A DNA stretch of 17,598 nt from Bordetella parapertussis (GCA_943328885.2 CALQBT020000009.1:1-17598), one strand, 5' to 3'; shown: positions 1 through 7,997, counted from the stretch's first letter. Program-made: numbers and translations. The notes: generated by a model not told the origin, from the sequence alone.

Positions 1-58
1 CGCCAATGCCGCTGCCGGCACCGGTGATCCAGGCCACCTTGTTCTTGAGATCTCGCAT
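1..58 (-). CDS. Short-chain dehydrogenase/reductase (SDR), N-terminal fragment
   Basis: Only the first 19 residues lie in the window; the gene continues beyond the left edge. The fragment reads MRDLKNKVAWITGAGSGIG. This is the first beta strand of a Rossmann fold followed by the TGxxxGxG dinucleotide-binding loop that opens classical SDR enzymes (NAD(P)H-dependent oxidoreductases). The ATG at 58 is supported by a GAGGAG Shine-Dalgarno sequence (complement of 65-70) six bases upstream. The gene is divergent from the glutamine amidotransferase, and a perfect 10-bp palindrome lies in the shared upstream region. The family is clear, but the substrate cannot be inferred from so short a piece. Confidence 0.85.
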   Translation of the reverse strand, partial: MRDLKNKVAWITGAGSGIG

Positions 59-124
59 CAAAGACTCCTCAGCTTGTGGAAGGGGCCCGGAATGGCCCCA
101 AGAAGAACATCATCGCCCATCGAC

Positions 125-134
125 CGACCGGTCG
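125..134. promoter_or_regulatory. Candidate operator palindrome between the SDR and amidotransferase genes
   Basis: CGACCGGTCG is a perfect 10-bp inverted repeat lying 67 bp upstream of the SDR start codon. GC-rich dyads of the ACCGACCGGTCGGT kind are typical of TetR-family operators. Here the left flank (ACCGACCGG) fits that pattern and the right flank diverges. No regulator gene is visible in the window, so the assignment is inference. Confidence 0.3.
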
Positions 135-248
135 AGCAGGGCAAGGCCGGCACGCGCCAACCGCCGACCATAGCCGTTGTTGGCAAAGGCCGCTGGCCAG
201 CACCGACCTGCTGTTGCCGCCGGGCCCGCCGCCACCCGGCGCGCAAGT

Positions 249-254
249 CATACT
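249..254 (+). promoter_or_regulatory. Possible -10 element giving a leaderless amidotransferase mRNA
   Basis: CATACT resembles the TATAAT -10 box and lies only 11 bp before the chosen ATG at 266. Transcription would then begin at or within a few bases of the start codon. No Shine-Dalgarno sequence precedes that ATG, which is consistent with a leaderless message. No good -35 box is seen at the usual spacing, so confidence is low. Confidence 0.25.
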
Positions 255-265
255 CTCGCCCCATC

Positions 266-982
266 ATGCGAAGAATCGCCGTGCTCACCACCTTCGAGGC
301 GTCTGCCGACTCTGCCGCGCGTCACCCCGACGATGGCGCCAAGGTCGCCGCAGGGCTGTTGGCATGGCGGCCGGATTGGCAGTTCGACACCTGGCGCGTC
401 AGCGAGGGTCATTGGCCACCGGATGCGACCGTCTACGACGGCGTGGTGATCACCGGCAGCCCGGCGTCGGTGAACGACGACAGCGCCTGGATCCGGCAAC
501 TCGAGGCCGTGGTGCGCGCGCTGCACGCGGCCGCCCTTCCGGTGTTCGGCATCTGTTTCGGCCACCAGTTGATCGCCCACGCGCTAGGCGGACGGGTGGG
601 GCGGTCGAGTGCTGGCATGCGGGTCGGTGCGGTCACGACCCATTTTTCGCAACATGCGGCCTGGATGCAGCCGGCGCAACAGACCGTCACGCTGTATGCG
701 GCGCACGAAGACCAGGTCGTCGAGCTGCCGCCGGGTGCGGCGGTGCTCAGCGGCGACGCGGTCTGTCCGGTCGCGGCTTACGCGATCGGCCGAAGCGTCT
801 TTGCGACCCAGTTCCACCCTGAGTTCAGCCGCGCCTTCATGGACGACCTGCTCGAGGAGATGGCGCCTACGATGGCGCCCCAGGCCTTGCAGCGAGCCCT
901 AGATCAGGTCAGCCGCCCGGTCGATGCCGCGCTGATGATGCGCTGGGTCGCGCAGTTTTTCGATCAAGCGCTTGAGCGCTGA
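266..982 (+). CDS. Class I glutamine amidotransferase domain protein
   Basis: This 238-residue protein is a stand-alone class I (triad) glutamine amidotransferase. The nucleophile elbow is FGICFGHQ with Cys97, and the catalytic His184 and Glu186 sit in QFHPEF. An oxyanion-type loop ITGSPASV lies at about 62-69. Such proteins release ammonia from glutamine or hydrolyse gamma-glutamyl bonds. The GMP synthase-like single-domain branch is often annotated only by domain. The reading frame is open upstream to 74, but the upstream residues are Arg/Pro-rich and unlike the family, so I place the start at the ATG just before the first beta strand (RRIAVLTTFE). It lies 72 bp upstream of the thiol dioxygenase and may be co-transcribed with it. 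The acceptor substrate is unknown. Confidence 0.85.
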   Translation: MRRIAVLTTFEASADSAARHPDDGAKVAAGLLAWRPDWQFDTWRVSEGHWPPDATVYDGVVITGSPASVNDDSAWIRQLEAVVRALHAAALPVFGICFGHQLIAHALGGRVGRSSAGMRVGAVTTHFSQHAAWMQPAQQTVTLYAAHEDQVVELPPGAAVLSGDAVCPVAAYAIGRSVFATQFHPEFSRAFMDDLLEEMAPTMAPQALQRALDQVSRPVDAALMMRWVAQFFDQALER

Positions 983-1020
983 CTTCACCGGGCGCCGGCC
1001 GCAGCCAAAATCAGCACTTC

Positions 1021-1038
1021 GGCGGGCCAGGCCCCGCC
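1021..1038 (+). other. Small GC hairpin between amidotransferase and dioxygenase genes
   Basis: GGCGGG (1021-1026) and CCCGCC (1033-1038) form a perfect 6-bp stem with a 6-base loop, ending a few bases before the dioxygenase ribosome binding site. No T-tract follows, so an intrinsic terminator is unlikely. It could be a weak attenuating or processing structure, or chance in GC-rich DNA. Confidence 0.2.
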
Positions 1039-1054
1039 TTCACTGGAGAACGAC

Positions 1055-1645
1055 GTGAGCAATTCGCCCTTGCGCGATTTCGTGGTCGCGGTCACCCACC
1101 TGGTCGATCAGCAGCACACCGAGCCGGAGATCTTGGCCGCCGTCGGCCCTGAGCTCGCCAAGTTGGTGGCGCGCGACGACTGGCTGCCAGATGAGCTGGC
1201 GCAGCCGCACCCGCAGTTCTACCGCCAGTATCTGCTGCACGCCGATCCGCTGGAGCGCTTCTCGGTGGTCAGCTTTGTCTGGGGGCCTGGCCAGCGCACG
1301 CCGATACATGACCACCAGGTCTGGGGCCTGATCGGCATGCTGCGGGGTCAGGAGACCGCCCAGCCCTTCGGCGTCGACGCCGACGGTCGCTTGCAGGCCC
1401 AGGGTGACGCGGTGACCTTGCGGCCCGGCCAAGTCGAGGCGGTGTCGCCTCGCATCGGCGACATCCACCAGGTCAGCAACGCCTGGGCCGACCACACCTC
1501 GGTCAGCATCCATGTCTACGGCGCCAACATCGGCGCAGTGCATCGCTGGACCTATGCCGAAGACGGCAGCCGCAAGCCCTTTGTGTCGGGCTACTCCAAC
1601 ACCAGCGTGCCCAATCTCTGGGACCGTTCCAAGGAAACCCTGTGA
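1055..1645 (+). CDS. Thiol dioxygenase of the cysteine dioxygenase type I family (Gln-type, probable 3-mercaptopropionate dioxygenase)
   Basis: This 196-residue cupin oxidises a small thiol to its sulfinate with O2 at a non-haem Fe(II). The three-histidine iron site is visible as H85 and H87 (TPIHDHQVWG) plus H138 (GDIHQVSN). The Ser-His-Tyr outer-sphere triad is S151, H153, Y155 (SIHVYG). The position of the cross-linking cysteine of animal cysteine dioxygenase is glycine (LRGQE), as in bacterial members. YRQYLL (Q58) places a glutamine where cysteine-specific enzymes have the carboxylate-binding arginine. That is the signature of Gln-type enzymes, several of which act on 3-mercaptopropionate. 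The start is GTG with GGAGA eight bases upstream. The gene ends TGATG, overlapping the rhodanese start, so the two are translationally coupled. The family is certain; the substrate is inferred from a motif. Confidence 0.9.
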   Translation: MSNSPLRDFVVAVTHLVDQQHTEPEILAAVGPELAKLVARDDWLPDELAQPHPQFYRQYLLHADPLERFSVVSFVWGPGQRTPIHDHQVWGLIGMLRGQETAQPFGVDADGRLQAQGDAVTLRPGQVEAVSPRIGDIHQVSNAWADHTSVSIHVYGANIGAVHRWTYAEDGSRKPFVSGYSNTSVPNLWDRSKETL

Positions 1646-3258
1646 TGTCTGATGCCCTGCCCACGCTGTCGCCCGAGGCCGTTCGAGCGGCCTTGCTCGC
1701 CAAGGCCGAGATCGCCTTGATCGATGTCCGCGAGGAAGACCCTTTCGCGCAGCAGCACCCGCTGTTCGCGGTGCAACTCTCGGCCGGGCGGATCGAGCTC
1801 GACGCGCCCTGGCGGCTGCCGCGACGCGACGTGCCGATCGCGGTCTACGACGCCGGCGAAGGCCTGGCAGCGGGCGCGGCGCGCAAGCTGCAGGCGATGG
1901 GCTACAACCGGGTCCACCTGCTGGCCAGCCTGGATGGCAACGGTCTGGCCGCCTGGTGCGCCAGCGGCGGCGAGGTCTTCCGCGACGTCAACGTGCCGAG
2001 CAAGTCCTTCGGCGAGTTGGTCGAGCACGAGCGGCACACGCCCTCGCTGTCAGCCGAGGCAGTCCAGTCGCTGATAGCCAGCGGGGCCAACGTGGTGGTG
2101 CTCGACGCGCGCCGATTCGACGAGTACCAGACCATGAGCATCCCCACCAGCACCAGCGTGCCCGGGGCCGAGCTGGTGCTGCATGTGCGAGACCTGGCGC
2201 CCGATCCGGCGACCCGGGTGATCGTCAACTGTGCCGGTCGCACGCGCAGCATCATCGGCACCCAGTCGCTGGTCAACGCCGGCATCCCCAACCCGGTGGC
2301 CGCGCTGCGCAACGGCACGATAGGCTGGACCCTGGCCGGTCAGGCGCTGGCCCACGGCCAGCAGCGGCGCTTTGGCCCGGCCAGCGCGGCGGGACTGGCT
2401 GCGGCGCGCGCATCGGCCCAGGCCTTGGCCGACCGCGCGGGCGCGCAGCGGCTGGACGCTGGTTTGATGGCCACCTGGCAGGCCGACACCAGCCGCACGC
2501 TTTATTGCTGGGATGTGCGCACGCCCGAGGAATACGCCGCCGGTCACCTGCCCGGTTTCGGCAGCGCGCCGGGCGGCCAGCTGGTGCAGGAGACCGATGT
2601 GTTCGCCGCGGTGCGTGGCGCGCGCATCGTGCTGGTCGACGGCGGGCCCGAGACCGACGGCGTTCGCGCAGCGATCACCGCGCACTGGCTGGCCCAGTTG
2701 GGCTGGCAGGTCGGCTGGTTGACCGATCCAGCGCCCTTCAGTCAGACGGGGCCCTGGCAGCCCGCGCACGAGGCCTTCCCCGAGGTCGCGCTCGTCACGC
2801 CGGCGCAGCTGGCGCAGCAGCGCAGCACGCTGGTGCTGGACTTCACCCCCAGCGCCCAGCATGTCAAGGCCCATGTCCCCGGCGCCAGGTGGGCGCTGCG
2901 CGCGCAACTGGCGCAGTTGCTGCCCAGCCTGCTGGCTTCAGGCGATGTCGAGCGCATCGTCGCGACCTGCGGCAGCGGTGCGCTGGCGCGTTTCGCCGCC
3001 GCCGATCTGGCTAGACTGACCCGCCTGCCGGTGGCCGTGCTGGCCGGCGGCAACAATGACTGGGTCGCCGAAGGCCGGCCGGTCGAGGCCGGCGACGCTG
3101 GCCTGGCCAGCCCGCGGATCGACCGTTACCGCCGGCCTTACGAGGGCACCGATGCGCCACGCGAAGCGATGCAGGCCTACCTCGACTGGGAATACGGCTT
3201 GGTCGAACAGCTCGGGCGCGACGGCACCCATGGCTTCCAAGTGCTGGCAGCAGCATGA
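1645..3258 (+). CDS. Four-domain rhodanese-like sulfurtransferase
   Basis: This 537-residue protein contains four consecutive rhodanese folds at roughly 8-115, 132-240, 265-365 and 380-485. A tail at 490-537 ends in the sequence RRPYEGTDAPREAMQAYLDW and beyond. Only the second domain has a canonical active-site loop (VNCAGRTRS, C196). The fourth has TCGSGALAR (C442). The equivalent loops of domains one (VYDAGEG) and three (VDGGPETDG) lack the cysteine and are probably structural. Rhodaneses carry sulfane sulfur as a cysteine persulfide. Coupling to a thiol dioxygenase suggests handling of sulfur released from the same organosulfur compound. The ATG at 1645 overlaps the dioxygenase stop and is preceded by AAGGAAA. 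An in-frame GTG at 1642 is a less likely start. Confidence 0.88.
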   Translation: MSDALPTLSPEAVRAALLAKAEIALIDVREEDPFAQQHPLFAVQLSAGRIELDAPWRLPRRDVPIAVYDAGEGLAAGAARKLQAMGYNRVHLLASLDGNGLAAWCASGGEVFRDVNVPSKSFGELVEHERHTPSLSAEAVQSLIASGANVVVLDARRFDEYQTMSIPTSTSVPGAELVLHVRDLAPDPATRVIVNCAGRTRSIIGTQSLVNAGIPNPVAALRNGTIGWTLAGQALAHGQQRRFGPASAAGLAAARASAQALADRAGAQRLDAGLMATWQADTSRTLYCWDVRTPEEYAAGHLPGFGSAPGGQLVQETDVFAAVRGARIVLVDGGPETDGVRAAITAHWLAQLGWQVGWLTDPAPFSQTGPWQPAHEAFPEVALVTPAQLAQQRSTLVLDFTPSAQHVKAHVPGARWALRAQLAQLLPSLLASGDVERIVATCGSGALARFAAADLARLTRLPVAVLAGGNNDWVAEGRPVEAGDAGLASPRIDRYRRPYEGTDAPREAMQAYLDWEYGLVEQLGRDGTHGFQVLAAA

Positions 3259-3338
3259 ACCAGAACGACACCGCAGGCAGCGCCGGCGGCTGACCGACCC
3301 GGCGCCAGTCGCCCCGAACCTACCCCCAAGGAGATCCG

Positions 3339-4142
3339 ATGTCCCTCTCGCTAGACCATGTGGTGATCCATGTCACCGATCTTGAAGCGGCCATCGCTGA
3401 CTTCAGCGCGCTTGGCTTCCAGGTGCAGCGCGGTGGCCAACACGCCGAGGGCGCGACGCACAACGCGCTGGTCGGTTTTGCCGACGGCAGCTATCTGGAG
3501 CTGATCGCTTTCCTGAAATCCAACAGCGGGCACCGCTGGGCCTATGCGGCCGAACGCGGCCTGCAGGGTTTCGTCGACTTTGCGCTGCTGCCCAGCCAGA
3601 TGAGCGCCGTGATCGACGCGGCGCGCAGCCGTGGCCTCAACTACCGCGGGCCGATGCCTGGCGGCAGGCTGCGGCCCGATGGCGAACGCCTGCAATGGCA
3701 GATCGGCACCGCGCCGGCGCCGGACCTGCCTTTTCTGTGTGGCGACATCACGGCGCGCGCCTTGCGGGTGCCTGAGGGCGAGGTCCGGGTGCATGCCAAC
3801 GGTGTGCAAGGCGTTGCCGCGATCACCGTCGCGGTGACCGACCTCGACGCCAGCCTGACGCGCTACCGAGCACTGCTGGGCGCGCAGGCTGACACCGGCA
3901 CCGAGCCCGTCACGGTGCCCGGCCTGGGCTTGCGGCTGGCGACCTTGCCGCTGGGCGCTGCGACGCTGTTGCTGCTCGCACCCAGCCCTGGCGCGCAGGC
4001 CGGCAGCGCGCTGCGCGCCCGGCTCGACGAGCGCGGGCCGGGCGTGATCGGGCTGGCGCTGCGCGGGCCGCGGGGCGCCGCAGCGCAAGCCCTGGCACTG
4101 GACAAGACCCATGGTGCGGCGTTCGAGATCGTGCCGGGCTGA
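3339..4142 (+). CDS. VOC family / glyoxalase-like protein with two modules
   Basis: This 267-residue protein belongs to the vicinal oxygen chelate superfamily, resembling the Glyoxalase_3 (PF13468) group. Module one starts LDHVVIHVTDLEAAIADFSALGF. Candidate metal ligands are H7, H41 and E54 (SYLELIAF). A second beta-alpha-beta-beta-beta module begins near 157 (GVAAITVAVTDLDASLTRYRALLG). The linker motif LPFLCGDITARALRVPEG is typical of this family in proteobacteria. The ATG has a near-perfect AAGGAG seven bases upstream. It follows the rhodanese gene by 80 bp on the same strand and may belong to the same transcript. Members isomerise, cleave or bind small metabolites, and the substrate cannot be told from sequence. 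Confidence 0.82.
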   Translation: MSLSLDHVVIHVTDLEAAIADFSALGFQVQRGGQHAEGATHNALVGFADGSYLELIAFLKSNSGHRWAYAAERGLQGFVDFALLPSQMSAVIDAARSRGLNYRGPMPGGRLRPDGERLQWQIGTAPAPDLPFLCGDITARALRVPEGEVRVHANGVQGVAAITVAVTDLDASLTRYRALLGAQADTGTEPVTVPGLGLRLATLPLGAATLLLLAPSPGAQAGSALRARLDERGPGVIGLALRGPRGAAAQALALDKTHGAAFEIVPG

Positions 4143-4309
4143 CACCGCGCGACATTCGGCGATCAAGGACCCGGATTTGATCGGGTGAGAGGGCGCGTTG
4201 CGGCCGTGCCGGGCCGCAGCGACGCGCACGAATCCTTGGGTTGGCGGCTGAGGCCGTGGCGCCGGCTGTCCGTTCGTCAACGGCTGTTTTCGCAAGACGA
4301 CAGCAGCCT

Positions 4310-4329
4310 AGTCCAGACACGTCTAGACT
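4310..4329. promoter_or_regulatory. Imperfect inverted repeat upstream of the sulfhydrylase gene (candidate operator)
   Basis: AGTCCAGAC (4310-4318) and GTCTAGACT (4321-4329) are inverted repeats matching at 8 of 9 positions, separated by two bases. The dyad ends 37 bp before the ATG of the O-acetylhomoserine sulfhydrylase and 21 bp before its ribosome binding site. This placement suits a repressor, or an activator acting on the leader. It lies in a 224-bp non-coding gap that also contains a short CCGTT/AACGG hairpin at 4270-4283. The binding protein is unknown. Confidence 0.35.
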
Positions 4330-4366
4330 GGCGCTCCCCACCCGTTTCAGTCCAGGAGACCTCCGC

Positions 4367-5668
4367 ATGAGCCGTGATACCAGCCAATGGCGCTTTGAAA
4401 CCAAGTCCGTGCACGCCGGTTACTCGCCCGAGCCCACCACGCATGCGGTGGCCGTGCCAATCTACCAGACCGCCGCGTATTCGTTCGACAGCGCCCAGCA
4501 CGGCGCCGACCTGTTCGACCTGAAGGTGGCGGGCAACATCTACACCCGGATCATGAATCCGACCCAGGCGGTGCTCGAAGAACGTGTGGCGGCGCTGGAA
4601 GGCGGCATCGCCGCATTGGCTGTGGCCTCGGGCCAGGCCGCAGTGACCTACGCGATCCAGACCATCGCCGAGGCCGGTGACAACATCGTCTCGAGCAGCG
4701 CGCTGTACGGCGGCACTTACAACCTGTTCGCCCACACGCTGCCGCAATACGGCATCACGACCCGCTTTGCCGACTACCGTGACCCGGCCAGCTTCGAGCC
4801 GCTGATCGACGCCCACACCAAGGCGATCTATGTCGAGTCGCTAGGCAACCCGTCGGGCAACGTCACCGACATCCGGGCGATCGCCGATATCGCCCACCGC
4901 CACGGCATCCCGCTGATCGTCGACAACACCGTGCCCAGCCCCTACCTGTGCCGGCCCTTCGAGCATGGCGCCGACATCGTGGTGCACTCGCTGACCAAGT
5001 ACCTGGGCGGCCACGGCACCAGCATCGGCGGGGCGATCGTCGATTCGGGCAAGTTCCCCTGGGCCCAATACCCCGAGCGCTTCAAGCGCCTGAACGAGCC
5101 CGATGTCAGCTACCACGGCGTGGTCTACACCCAGGCGCTGGGCGCGGCGGCCTACATCGGCCGGGCCCGCGTCGTGCCGCTGCGCAACATGGGCGCGGCG
5201 ATCTCGCCGTTCAACGCCTTCCTGATCCTGCAGGGCATCGAGACGCTGGCGCTGCGCATGGACCGGATTTGCGACAACACGCTGGCAGTGGCCCAACACC
5301 TGAAGTCGCACGCCAAGGTCGACTGGGTCAACTACGCCGGCCTGCCCACCCACCCGGACCACGCGCTGGCGCAAGCCATGATGGGCGGCCGCGCCTCGGG
5401 CCTGCTGACCTTCGGCGTCAAATCGGCCGGATCGGGCCGCGAGGCCGGCGCGCGCTTCCTCGACGCGCTGCAACTCTTCACCCGGCTCGTCAACATCGGC
5501 GACGCCAAGTCGCTCGCCACGCACCCGGCGTCGACGACGCACCGCCAGCTGTCGCCTTCGGAGTTGGCCGCATCGGGTGTGACCGAGGAGACGGTGCGCC
5601 TGTGCGTGGGCATCGAGCACATCGCCGACATCCTGGCCGACCTGGACCAGGCGCTGGCGGCGGTGTAG
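4367..5668 (+). CDS. metY: O-acetylhomoserine sulfhydrylase (O-acetylhomoserine aminocarboxypropyltransferase)
   Basis: This 433-residue PLP enzyme belongs to the Cys/Met metabolism family. It joins O-acetylhomoserine with sulfide (or methanethiol) to give homocysteine (or methionine) in the cytoplasm. The Schiff-base lysine is K211 in [12 protein letters not shown]186 ([10 protein letters not shown]) contacts the pyridine nitrogen, Y59/R61 (YTRIMNPT) belong to the phosphate-binding loop of the partner subunit, and S89-G90 (ASGQAA) follow. Length and motifs match the MetY branch, including the long insert around [20 protein letters not shown]. The reading frame is open upstream to 4241, but the ATG at 4367 has AGGAGA at the right distance and begins the conserved N-terminus ([12 protein letters not shown]). 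Sulfide supplied by nearby sulfur enzymes would be a plausible substrate. That link is inference. Confidence 0.93.
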   Translation: MSRDTSQWRFETKSVHAGYSPEPTTHAVAVPIYQTAAYSFDSAQHGADLFDLKVAGNIYTRIMNPTQAVLEERVAALEGGIAALAVASGQAAVTYAIQTIAEAGDNIVSSSALYGGTYNLFAHTLPQYGITTRFADYRDPASFEPLIDAHTKAIYVESLGNPSGNVTDIRAIADIAHRHGIPLIVDNTVPSPYLCRPFEHGADIVVHSLTKYLGGHGTSIGGAIVDSGKFPWAQYPERFKRLNEPDVSYHGVVYTQALGAAAYIGRARVVPLRNMGAAISPFNAFLILQGIETLALRMDRICDNTLAVAQHLKSHAKVDWVNYAGLPTHPDHALAQAMMGGRASGLLTFGVKSAGSGREAGARFLDALQLFTRLVNIGDAKSLATHPASTTHRQLSPSELAASGVTEETVRLCVGIEHIADILADLDQALAAV

Positions 5669-5720
5669 TCAAGGACGGGCGCGGCGATCGATGCTGCGCG
5701 CGTCCGTCAGTGGGTCGACA

Positions 5721-6446
5721 ATGGCGCGCATGACTTCATTGATCGTGATCCGCCACGGCGAAACCGACTGGAATCGGCAACACCGCTTCCAAGGCCAGAT
5801 CGACGTGCCGCTCAACGCGATGGGGCTTGAGCAAGCGCGTCGCATGGGTCAGCGGCTGGCCGAAGAGCCGGTCGACCTGATCGTCGTCAGCGACCTGCTG
5901 CGTGCGCGCCAGACCGCGCAGGCGCTGGTCGACGCCCGGCTCAGCGGTCCGGCGATGCAGATCGAGCCCTTGTGGCGCGAGCAGGGTTTCGGCGTGCTGG
6001 AGGGTCTGGACGTCCCGACGATCCGCGCTCGCCACGCCGACCTGTGGGCGCAATGGCAGCGCCACGATGCCGGTTACGCGCTGCCCCAAGGCGGTGAGAG
6101 CAACCAGGCCTTCCACGCGCGGGTGATGCAGGCGCTGCAGGCGCTGCTGGCCGCCCATGCTGGCGCCCGGGTCGCGCTCGTCACCCATGGCGGCGTGCTC
6201 GACATGTTGTGGCGCAGCGCGCTCGAGCTGCCGCTGAGCGGGCCGCGCGAATGCGAGATCCCCAACACCGGGATCAACCGGCTGCGCTGGTCCGAGGACA
6301 GGCTGCAGATCGTGCAGTGGGCCGACGCGTGCCATCTCGAAGGTCTGCCGTCGCAGCCCAGCACGGTGCAGACCCGTCTGCCGGTGGCCGGCGACGACAC
6401 GCTGCGCCCGGTTGCGCGCAGCAGCACCGGCGTCAGCGAAGCCTAG
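5721..6446 (+). CDS. Histidine phosphatase family protein (phosphoglycerate mutase-like)
   Basis: This 241-residue protein is a histidine phosphatase superfamily member. The phosphorylated histidine is H12 in IRHGETDWN, with R11 beside it. R61 lies in LLRARQTA, the acid/base candidate E87 in REQGFG, and the second histidine H156 in VTHGGVLD. It most resembles GpmB-like cofactor-independent phosphatases rather than glycolytic mutase, and the substrate cannot be assigned. Three in-frame ATGs (5691, 5721, 5730) are possible. I chose 5721 because the conserved core begins at SLIVIRHGET; no start has a strong ribosome binding site, so a shift of a few residues is possible. The last ~35 residues are a poorly conserved tail. 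It lies 52 bp after metY and is probably read through from it. Confidence 0.85.
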   Translation: MARMTSLIVIRHGETDWNRQHRFQGQIDVPLNAMGLEQARRMGQRLAEEPVDLIVVSDLLRARQTAQALVDARLSGPAMQIEPLWREQGFGVLEGLDVPTIRARHADLWAQWQRHDAGYALPQGGESNQAFHARVMQALQALLAAHAGARVALVTHGGVLDMLWRSALELPLSGPRECEIPNTGINRLRWSEDRLQIVQWADACHLEGLPSQPSTVQTRLPVAGDDTLRPVARSSTGVSEA

Positions 6447-6503
6447 CCCAGCAAACCGGTCGACGAGCGCTGCCGCAAGCCTGGGTTGCCGCGGCCCCGG
6501 CTT

Positions 6504-7997
6504 TCAGCCCCAGCTCAGCGCCGACAAGTCGTTGGCAAAGATCGGCATCTCGCGCCACAAGCCCTTGAGCTTGGCATGGGCCACGGTGATCGAGGTCGGC
6601 TGGTAGAGGTAGGCCGCGACCGCATCGTCGGCCACCAGGCGCTGGGCCTCGCCCAACAGCTTCAGCCGCGTCGGTGTGTCGGCGGTGGCGTTGATCCGCG
6701 CCCACAGCGCGTTGAACTTCGGCGACTCGTAGTTCCAGTAGTAACCCGGGCGGGCGAAGTTGCCGAGGTCGAGCGGCTCGACATGGCTGATGATCGTCAG
6801 ATCGTAGGCTTTCTGGCTGTACACGCCCGACAGCCACTGCGCCCACTCGACGCTCTCTTGTTTGGCGACGATGCCCACCTTGGCCAGCATCGCGGCGATC
6901 ACCTCGCCGCCTTGGCGCGCGTAAGGTGTGGGCGGCAGCTTCATGCTGAGCTCGAGCGGCGTCGTGATGCCGGCCTCCTTGAGCAGTGCGCGGGCCTTGT
7001 CGGGGTTGTAGGCATTGACGGCGTTTAGGTCAACATAGCCCGGCGCGCCTGGCACATAGAAGCTGCCGATCGGTTTGCCAAAGCCTTCGGCGACGCCGTC
7101 GATGACTTGCTGGCGGTCGATGGCACAAGCGATCGCGCGGCGAACCCGCACATCGTCTAGCGGTTTTTTCTTGTTGTTGATCGCGACGATGGTCTTGGCG
7201 CGCGTGCCGCCGATCAGCACTTGGAAGCGCTTGTCGGCGCGGAACTGCGCCAGCGACCGCGCTGCCGCGACGCGCGGGAACAAGTCGACATCACCGGCCA
7301 GCAGTGCGGCGACCTGGGCTGCGGCGTCGCTGATGAAGCGCAGTGTGACGCGGCGCAGCGCGATCGCCTTCACATCGCGGTAGGCATCCCAGCGCGCGAG
7401 CACCAGGTGGCTGCCCTTGGTCCAGCTGTCGAGCTTGAACGGGCCTGTGCCCACCGGCTGGGTGTTGTTGGTCGCCGCGCTCTTGGGCTCGACGATCACC
7501 GCCGTGGCCTGGCCCATCTGAAACAGGAAGTCGGGGTTGGTGTTCTTGAGCGTGATCACCAGCGTCAAGTCGTCGGTGGCGCGCAGGTTGACGATGTTGG
7601 CAAACACCGCCTTGTCCTTGTTCAAGCTGTCGGCAGCGGCCGCGCGCTCGAACGAGAACTTCACTGTTGCGGCGTTGCAGGGCTCGCCGTTGTGGAACTT
7701 CACGCCCGCTCGCAGATGGAACGCCCAGGTCTTGTTGTCCGGCGTCACGGTCCAGCGCTGGGCCAGCAGCGGGGCGATGGTCGAATCGGCCTGGATCTTG
7801 GTCAGCGTCTCGAACAGGTTGTAGTGCACCACCTCGGCGATCGCCGAGGCAGCGCCGGCCGTCGGGTCGAGCCCTGGCGGCTCGAGCGTCATCGCGAGCA
7901 CCAGCGTGTCCTTGCGGGCCTCGGCCTGGGCGGCGAACACGCCGGTGGCCAGCGGCAGGCCGATGGCCAGGTTGATGGCGGTGCGGCGACGGATCAT
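6504..7997 (-). CDS. ABC transporter substrate-binding protein, family 5 (peptide/nickel/opine type)
   Basis: This 497-residue periplasmic solute-binding protein belongs to the SBP_bac_5 (DppA/OppA-like) family. A signal peptide occupies about 1-26 (MIRRRTAINLAIGLPLATGV then AQAEA). Its RRR start is somewhat Tat-like. Family landmarks include LEPPGLDPTAGAASAIAEVV, TWAFHLRAGVKFHNGEP, PVGTGPFKLDSWTKG and VRRAIACAIDRQQVIDG. Such proteins deliver oligopeptides, nickel chelates or related compounds to an ABC permease. The ATG at 7997 has GGAG six bases upstream; an in-frame TTG at 8009 is a weaker alternative. No permease or ATPase gene lies next to it: it converges on the histidine phosphatase on one side and is divergent from a hypothetical gene on the other. 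It is therefore an orphan here, and the ligand is unknown. Confidence 0.92.
   Translation of the reverse strand: MIRRRTAINLAIGLPLATGVFAAQAEARKDTLVLAMTLEPPGLDPTAGAASAIAEVVHYNLFETLTKIQADSTIAPLLAQRWTVTPDNKTWAFHLRAGVKFHNGEPCNAATVKFSFERAAAADSLNKDKAVFANIVNLRATDDLTLVITLKNTNPDFLFQMGQATAVIVEPKSAATNNTQPVGTGPFKLDSWTKGSHLVLARWDAYRDVKAIALRRVTLRFISDAAAQVAALLAGDVDLFPRVAAARSLAQFRADKRFQVLIGGTRAKTIVAINNKKKPLDDVRVRRAIACAIDRQQVIDGVAEGFGKPIGSFYVPGAPGYVDLNAVNAYNPDKARALLKEAGITTPLELSMKLPPTPYARQGGEVIAAMLAKVGIVAKQESVEWAQWLSGVYSQKAYDLTIISHVEPLDLGNFARPGYYWNYESPKFNALWARINATADTPTRLKLLGEAQRLVADDAVAAYLYQPTSITVAHAKLKGLWREMPIFANDLSALSWG

Noticed and set aside
4143..4366. SAM or SAH riboswitch upstream of metY
   Set aside because: No conserved riboswitch core or pseudoknot-like pairing was recognised; only a small hairpin and an operator-like dyad are seen.
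6447..6503. Shared terminator between the convergent phosphatase and ABC-binding-protein genes
   Set aside because: Only weak GC pairings and no T-tract on either strand.
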